Below are positions 59,301-64,000 of a stretch of 64,000 bases of DNA, one piece after another (within the stretch, counting starts at the first letter, position 1; each line of letters starts with the position of its first letter). The DNA lies in contig NW_024067782.1 in the NCBI RefSeq assembly GCF_009389715.1, forward strand, positions 248,001 to 312,000, written 5' to 3'. A model generated the notes under the pieces. It searched no databases and was not told where the DNA came from. It was given only the letters and a program-made list of their open reading frames with translations. A program made the translations under genes and the position numbers. The stretch comes from Phoenix dactylifera (taxonomy: Eukaryota; Streptophyta; Magnoliopsida; Arecales; Arecaceae).

Positions 59301-61032
59301 GTAGCTCTAAGTGTAGCTTTTCTGGTTGTTCCAATTGCCAAGGAGACACTTTCCATGTTGAGAAGAGTGTATATCAATTCTTGGTTCTTCTTCGATATTG
59401 TTGCAGAATATTTTCCTCATTTCCCAAAATAACTGATTTAAAAGAGGAAGAGAAATTTTAAGATTTTCTTATGACGGGTGATTGTTTAAAATTTTGTTTA
59501 TAATGTACATCTTATATATATTCTTTATCTCGAAAAGGTCATCCGAGAGCTTGGCAGAATCATTCTCACAAGGGCACCAAAGCTCTGCAATTTTGTTGAA
59601 TGGAGAGGGTACAAAGTTGTATACAGAAGGTAATATGGTGAGGTAGTAATTTCAGCGCACTGTTCTGACTGCTGGTGACATTTGTTCCATCTGTACAGAA
59701 GGCAGATTTATATTCCTTCCGAGCTGGCGATAATTTCTTTTATTGTACTATTACTTACAGATATGCCAGCCTTTACTTCTGTGCGTGCATTGATCCAGAT
59801 GACAACGAACTGGAGATCCTCGAGATCATTCATCATTATGTTGAGATATTGGACCGTTATTTTGGCAGTGTGAGTAAAGGTTTCTAATCATACATTCATT
59901 GACTACTCGTGAATCATATTTAGGCTTATTCTTTCAATCTCTATTTCGAGATTTTCAGGTTTGTGAGCTGGATTTGATATTCAATTTCCACAAGGTACTT
60001 TTGTGTGTCTCATTGCAATGAGCATGTTACTCTTGTCTGATTTCGACATCTTTTTGTTGGCCGCAAAATTTACAGGCATATTATATACTGGATGAGATTC
60101 TGATTGCCGGTGAACTTCAAGAGTCAAGCAAGAAAAATGTTGCACGGCTTGTAGCTGCACAGGTAGTAAAACTTGGAGCTGTCTGCAGCTAATCTCCTGA
60201 TGTCAATTATTGTTGCAACCTGTATATAGTGATAATCCCACCCATATTTTGTTTGACCTCTGAAAAGTGATGGAAAATTCTTCTCATAGTGGAAATTACA
60301 AAGAAACAAATGGGGTGGAGTATTAATTCTCTTGAATTTCTTTTGGGAAAAATAGTACTCTTCTCTTTATCAATCACTGAAGTATGTTATTCCTTGTCGT
60401 GCTGCCTTTTCTCGGTATCTCTGAAGAAGATGAATAAGAATACTACCAAGTTTTTCAAAAATCTTGATATACCAGTTTTCTTAGTGAGTGGCTGGGAATG
60501 AGATGAACCATGTTGGCTTATCTTGGACGATATTGAAAATCCCAGATTAAGAACTATATTTAAGCATTGATTTCAAGATTTATTAATTAAAATTTATTTA
60601 AGGAAGTAAAAAAGTAATTGAAAAGTATCGACCGGTATCTCGGAGTTTATCAGTTCTTATCAGCCGAAATACTTTACAATATCATATCGGGAGCTGCTCA
60701 ATACTGATATAAACTGAGATCTCGGCCAAGATGAAAACCTTGAATACTACCTCTAAAATGTTTAATAGGTAATAAAAGAAAAATAATTGGACTGGAAACA
60801 TGTGATTCCACAATCCACATGTAACTGCCAGTTATATGGAGCATTGATGTAAAGAAGCACCCAAAGGATGAAGTAGTTACATGTGGATGTTGTTTGGGAA
60901 CCAATTGATATTACTCGCAGAGAAATAACTGTTCTTGAGCAATCTTATTTTGCCTTGCAGGATGCACTGGTGGAAACAGCAAAAGAACAGACTGGTTCGA
61001 CAAGCAATATGATTGCACAGGCTACCAAGTAG
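56388..61032 (+). CDS. AP19: AP-1 clathrin adaptor complex, sigma subunit
   Basis: Seven coding exons: 56388-56390, 58619-58705, 59538-59629, 59761-59869, 59959-59994, 60076-60162, 60961-61032. All have GT-AG borders and consistent phases, totalling 486 nt (161 residues), exactly the usual AP-1 sigma length. Exon 1 holds only the ATG, followed at once by the donor GTAAGC; the next exon opens [20 protein letters not shown]. Further landmarks are [40 protein letters not shown] and the C-terminus SNMIAQATK. The sequence [14 protein letters not shown] and the extended tail separate it from AP-2 sigma (142 residues). The protein is the small longin-fold subunit of AP-1, which sorts cargo into clathrin vesicles at the trans-Golgi network and early endosome and helps read dileucine signals. 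Identification is firm. Confidence 0.95.
60630..60745. repeat. Decayed GGTA-type repeat in the last intron
   Basis: Phrases such as GACCGGTATCTCGGAGT and ATCTCGGCCAAGATGAAAAC resemble the elements at 4230-4520 and 48600-48790. Boundaries unclear. Confidence 0.3.
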
Positions 61033-62400
61033 ACAATCTTATGGTTTTGTGATGTTCGAATTTTTGCACCCTTTCTCACCTCATTTAAATGGGACACATT
61101 TGTGTTGCCTCTATATTTCATGTTTTGTGCTATTTTTTTTATTTCTGTTCTTTTTTTTTTTTTTTGCCTGGCATGTTTGAAGTAACAATTATGTTATTTC
61201 ATTAATTCTTCTTATCATTTATCTCGAATCTTCGTGCCAAGGCCTGCACTAATCTGGGGCTTCTGTTCTATGTGCAAAACCTGTTCAAGTCCGACATGAA
61301 AACCTTTTGCAGCATTCATTTCAGTAGCAAGAGGAAGAAAATAAAGAAAACAAATGGGACTTAACAGGGAAACTGAGGACTTGATGATGTCTTTCCATTG
61401 ATTTAATTGAGCTAGGTTAGCACTACTTTGCACTAATTTTATTGGTAAACGACTGATAAAATCTTCAAAATGCTCATACTGATGTTTTCTGCACGACTCT
61501 TCCCTTTGGGGAATCTGAACTTACTCTTCTTAACTAAATGGGAAGTTTTAAAGTGGCCAGTGTCTTCTTCTAGTAACCAGGCTATAAACACAGGTGGTTT
61601 GTGCAGCACTTAGTTCAGCTGTGGCTGCTACCATGTCAATGCGGCATGTTTTGAGCTAATGCTTTAGATATTATCACAAGTTCTTACCATGAAATTGTTC
61701 CTACTACTGCAATAATTCAAGACTTCATCTTGTGCATTGAGGCCCAGTCATGTTTTGTTCACTCATATCTCTAACTATGATGTATTCTACAAAGTCACCT
61801 ATTTTAACTAAAGCAATGGATAAAATTGAGAGTTCATAGTCATCATTGCATTAATCAAGTACATCACGCATGCTGCAATTGTATCTAATTACTTTAAGCA
61901 AAGTTACATCACATAGCTTCTTAAGTCTTTTTTGTAATTAGACTATAAGAGACATGGACAACTGCATCATGTACTGCAATTTAGAATGATTGATGTAACA
62001 AATTTGCAGGAAGAATGTGCCATACCTAACAAGTTACCTGAACAATAAAAAAAATTAATCAGACGCAAATCACAAGCGATCCTTGCTTCCACTCTGATAT
62101 CCCTGCGGTCCCACCGGTTCAAATTAGGTTCGCCGCTCACCTACCTATCCACTCCGCTCCGGGGCCACCGGTCTGGGTTGGTTAGACCCACTCGCTCGGA
62201 GTCGGATCCGTCCGCCACGTGCGTGCCCACTGCCGAACTGGCGACAGCCGACCAGGGGCAATTTGGTCATATTCTTTCCAAAAGTCTCCGTATCTTCAAA
62301 GCAAGTTGCCTTTCTTCGACGAGAGCCTAATTAAGTCTCCTCCGTCGAAACCGCCGTTTTGTAGACGTCGGATTCCTCGGCGAGCAAGCGATCGAAAGAG
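61033..62400. other. Intergenic between AP-1 sigma and SEC15B
   Basis: It starts with the 3' UTR of the AP-1 sigma gene. The last 300 bp are GC-richer and should be promoter and leader of SEC15B. A G-box CACGTG lies at 62216-62221 and no TATA box is obvious. No gene in between. Confidence 0.45.
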
Positions 62401-64000
62401 ATGCGGCGGAAGGTGGCCCCGGATTCCTCGGATGCCACCGGCGGCGAGGCGGGGCGGCAGGACCTCCTCCAGCTTTCCTCGGCGATCTGCAATGGCGAGG
62501 ACCTGGGCCCCTTCGTCCGCAAGGCCTTCGCCTCCGGCCGCCCCGAATCCCTCCTCCACTCTCTCCGCCACTTCGCCCGCTCCAAAGAATCCGAGATCGA
62601 AGAAGTCTGCAAGGCCCACTACCAGGACTTCATCCGCGCCGTCGACGACCTCCGGTCCCTCCTGTCCGACGTCGATTCCCTCAAATCCGCCCTCTCCGAC
62701 TCCAACGCCGCCCTCCAGTCGGCCGCCGGCCCCCTTCTTTCTTCCCTCGATGCCTACTTAGAAGACCGCGCCGTCGCCCGCAACCTCTCAGCCGCCCTTG
62801 CTGCCTCCCGCCTCTGCGCGCGCCTCCTCGACCTCCTCGCCCGCGCCAACGCCCACCTAGCCGCTGACGACCTCTACCTCTCCCTCCGCGCCATCGACGC
62901 CGTGGAGCGGGACTTCCTGGACGCCGCTCCCCACCCCACCATCCGCCGAATGCTCCTCCGCCTCATCCCCGCCGTCCGCTCCCACGCCGAGCGCAAGATC
63001 GCGAAGGAATTCTCTGACTGGATGGTCCAGATCCGCGTCGCCAGCCGCCACCTCGGCCAGATCGCCATCGGCCGCGCCTCCGCCGCCCGCCAGCGCGAAG
63101 AGGAGCTCCGCATCAAACAGCGCCAAGCCGAGGAGCAGTCCCGCCTCTCGCTCCGCGAAGCCAATTCCTCCTCCATCTACTCCCTCGAAGACGACGACGA
63201 CGACGACGACGACGACCTCGCAGCCGCCCTTGCCGCTGCAGGCGGCGGAGGTAGCACCGGCTCCGCCGTCGACGGCATTCTTCGCTTCGACCTCACACCA
63301 CTCTACCGCGCCTACCACATCCACCAGACCCTCGGCCTCCAGGATCGATTCAAGAAATACTATTTCGAGAACCGGAAGCTCCAGCTCACCTCCGACTTCC
63401 AGGTCTCCTCCATGACCCCATTTCTCGAGTCTCACCAGACCTTCTTCGCCCAGATCGCCGGATTCTTCATCGTCGAGGACCGGATCCTCCGCACCGGCGG
63501 CGGACTGATCTCCCGGTCCGACGTCGACGCGCTTTGGGAGACCGCCATTGCCAAGATGGTCTCCGTCCTCGAGGACCAGTTCTCTCGGATGCAGACCGCC
63601 AACCACTTGCTCTTGATCAAAGATTATGTGAGTCTTCTTGGTGTTACTCTCCAGCGATACGGCTACACCGTCGATCCGCTCCTCGATGTCCTGTCGAAGC
63701 ACCGGGACAAGTACCATGACCTCCTGTTATCCGACTGCCGCCTCCAGGTGTCTGAGGCCCTTGCCGCCGACAAGTTCGAGCAAATGCTCATGAAGAAGGA
63801 GTATGAGTACTCGATGAATGTGCTGTCATTCCAGATCCAGACCTCCGACATCATCCCTGCATTCCCTTATGTCGCTCCGTTCTCCTCTACTGTCCCTGAC
63901 CTATGTCGAATTGTCCGGTCGTTCATTGAGGACTCGGTCAGTTTCATGTCGCACGGCGGCCAGTTTGATTTCTACCCCATTGTCAAGAAGTATCTCGACC
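62401..64000 (+). CDS. SEC15B: Exocyst complex subunit SEC15B, partial at window edge
   Basis: Uninterrupted frame from ATG at 62401 to the window end: 533 codons, about two thirds of the usual protein of nearly 800 residues. No intron is seen, as in Arabidopsis SEC15B. Landmarks: MRRKVAPDSSDATGG start; YQDFIRAVDDLRSLLSDVDS and the following helical N-terminal region; ERDFLDAAPHPTIRRMLLRL; RFDLTPLYRAYHIHQTLGL; SSMTPFLESHQTFFAQIAGF; FEQMLMKKEYEYSMNVLSFQ. The exocyst tethers secretory vesicles to the plasma membrane, and Sec15 links the complex to Rab GTPases on the vesicle. A run of nine Asp at about 63190-63216 is encoded by a GAC repeat. The 5' part has very high GC at third positions. Confidence 0.95.
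   Translation, partial: MRRKVAPDSSDATGGEAGRQDLLQLSSAICNGEDLGPFVRKAFASGRPESLLHSLRHFARSKESEIEEVCKAHYQDFIRAVDDLRSLLSDVDSLKSALSDSNAALQSAAGPLLSSLDAYLEDRAVARNLSAALAASRLCARLLDLLARANAHLAADDLYLSLRAIDAVERDFLDAAPHPTIRRMLLRLIPAVRSHAERKIAKEFSDWMVQIRVASRHLGQIAIGRASAARQREEELRIKQRQAEEQSRLSLREANSSSIYSLEDDDDDDDDDLAAALAAAGGGGSTGSAVDGILRFDLTPLYRAYHIHQTLGLQDRFKKYYFENRKLQLTSDFQVSSMTPFLESHQTFFAQIAGFFIVEDRILRTGGGLISRSDVDALWETAIAKMVSVLEDQFSRMQTANHLLLIKDYVSLLGVTLQRYGYTVDPLLDVLSKHRDKYHDLLLSDCRLQVSEALAADKFEQMLMKKEYEYSMNVLSFQIQTSDIIPAFPYVAPFSSTVPDLCRIVRSFIEDSVSFMSHGGQFDFYPIVKKYLD

Noticed and set aside
62296-63717. Long minus-strand frames opposite SEC15B
   Set aside because: Shadows of a GC-rich coding strand. The plus frame is clearly the exocyst subunit.

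Overview
The window looks like nuclear DNA of a monocot, probably a commelinid of the palm or ginger type. The genes carry GT-AG introns, the 5' ends of the coding regions are very GC-rich, the spaces between are AT-rich, and about a third of the window is Ty3/gypsy retrotransposon. The species cannot be fixed from the sequence alone.

Host genes, left to right: (1) a seven-exon minus-strand gene (536-7787) for a 341-residue LCMT-family SAM-dependent methyltransferase; (2) a three-exon plus-strand gene (26203-27043) for a dormancy/auxin-repressed (DRM/ARP) protein with a TATA box and a G-box; (3) a decayed DYW-class PPR gene (29170-32561) split by a solo LTR; (4) a three-exon minus-strand LURP-one-related gene (49437-52021) with one surplus base in its last exon; (5) a seven-exon plus-strand gene (56388-61032) for the AP-1 clathrin adaptor sigma subunit, whose first coding exon is only the ATG; (6) the single-exon start of an exocyst SEC15B gene (62401 to the window edge). 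These are unrelated housekeeping or regulatory genes and do not form a pathway.

Between them lie two large LTR fossils in minus orientation. The first (9531-18968) is a Tekay/Del-like chromovirus with a 2.9 kb LTR, flanked by the target duplication AAAAT. Its right end is not a normal LTR start. It is a truncated LTR followed by an inverted LTR fragment, so both outer ends of the insertion are the U5 (3') end of the LTR. The switch lies on the self-complementary 8-mer ATTATAAT. The second (34275-47835) is a Tat/Retand-like element in a (TA)n tract, with a plus-strand (antisense) gene of the Transposase_28 type and a two-stage tandem array in its long 3' region.

Smaller elements are a CACTA DNA transposon (19880-21453) that carries what looks like a copied gene 5' region, a 164-bp CACTA-type MITE of the same family (52859-53022), a Harbinger-like MITE (28409-28888), a solo LTR (29698-30418) and several decayed dispersed repeats. 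The most unusual structure is the double-U5 chromovirus insertion.
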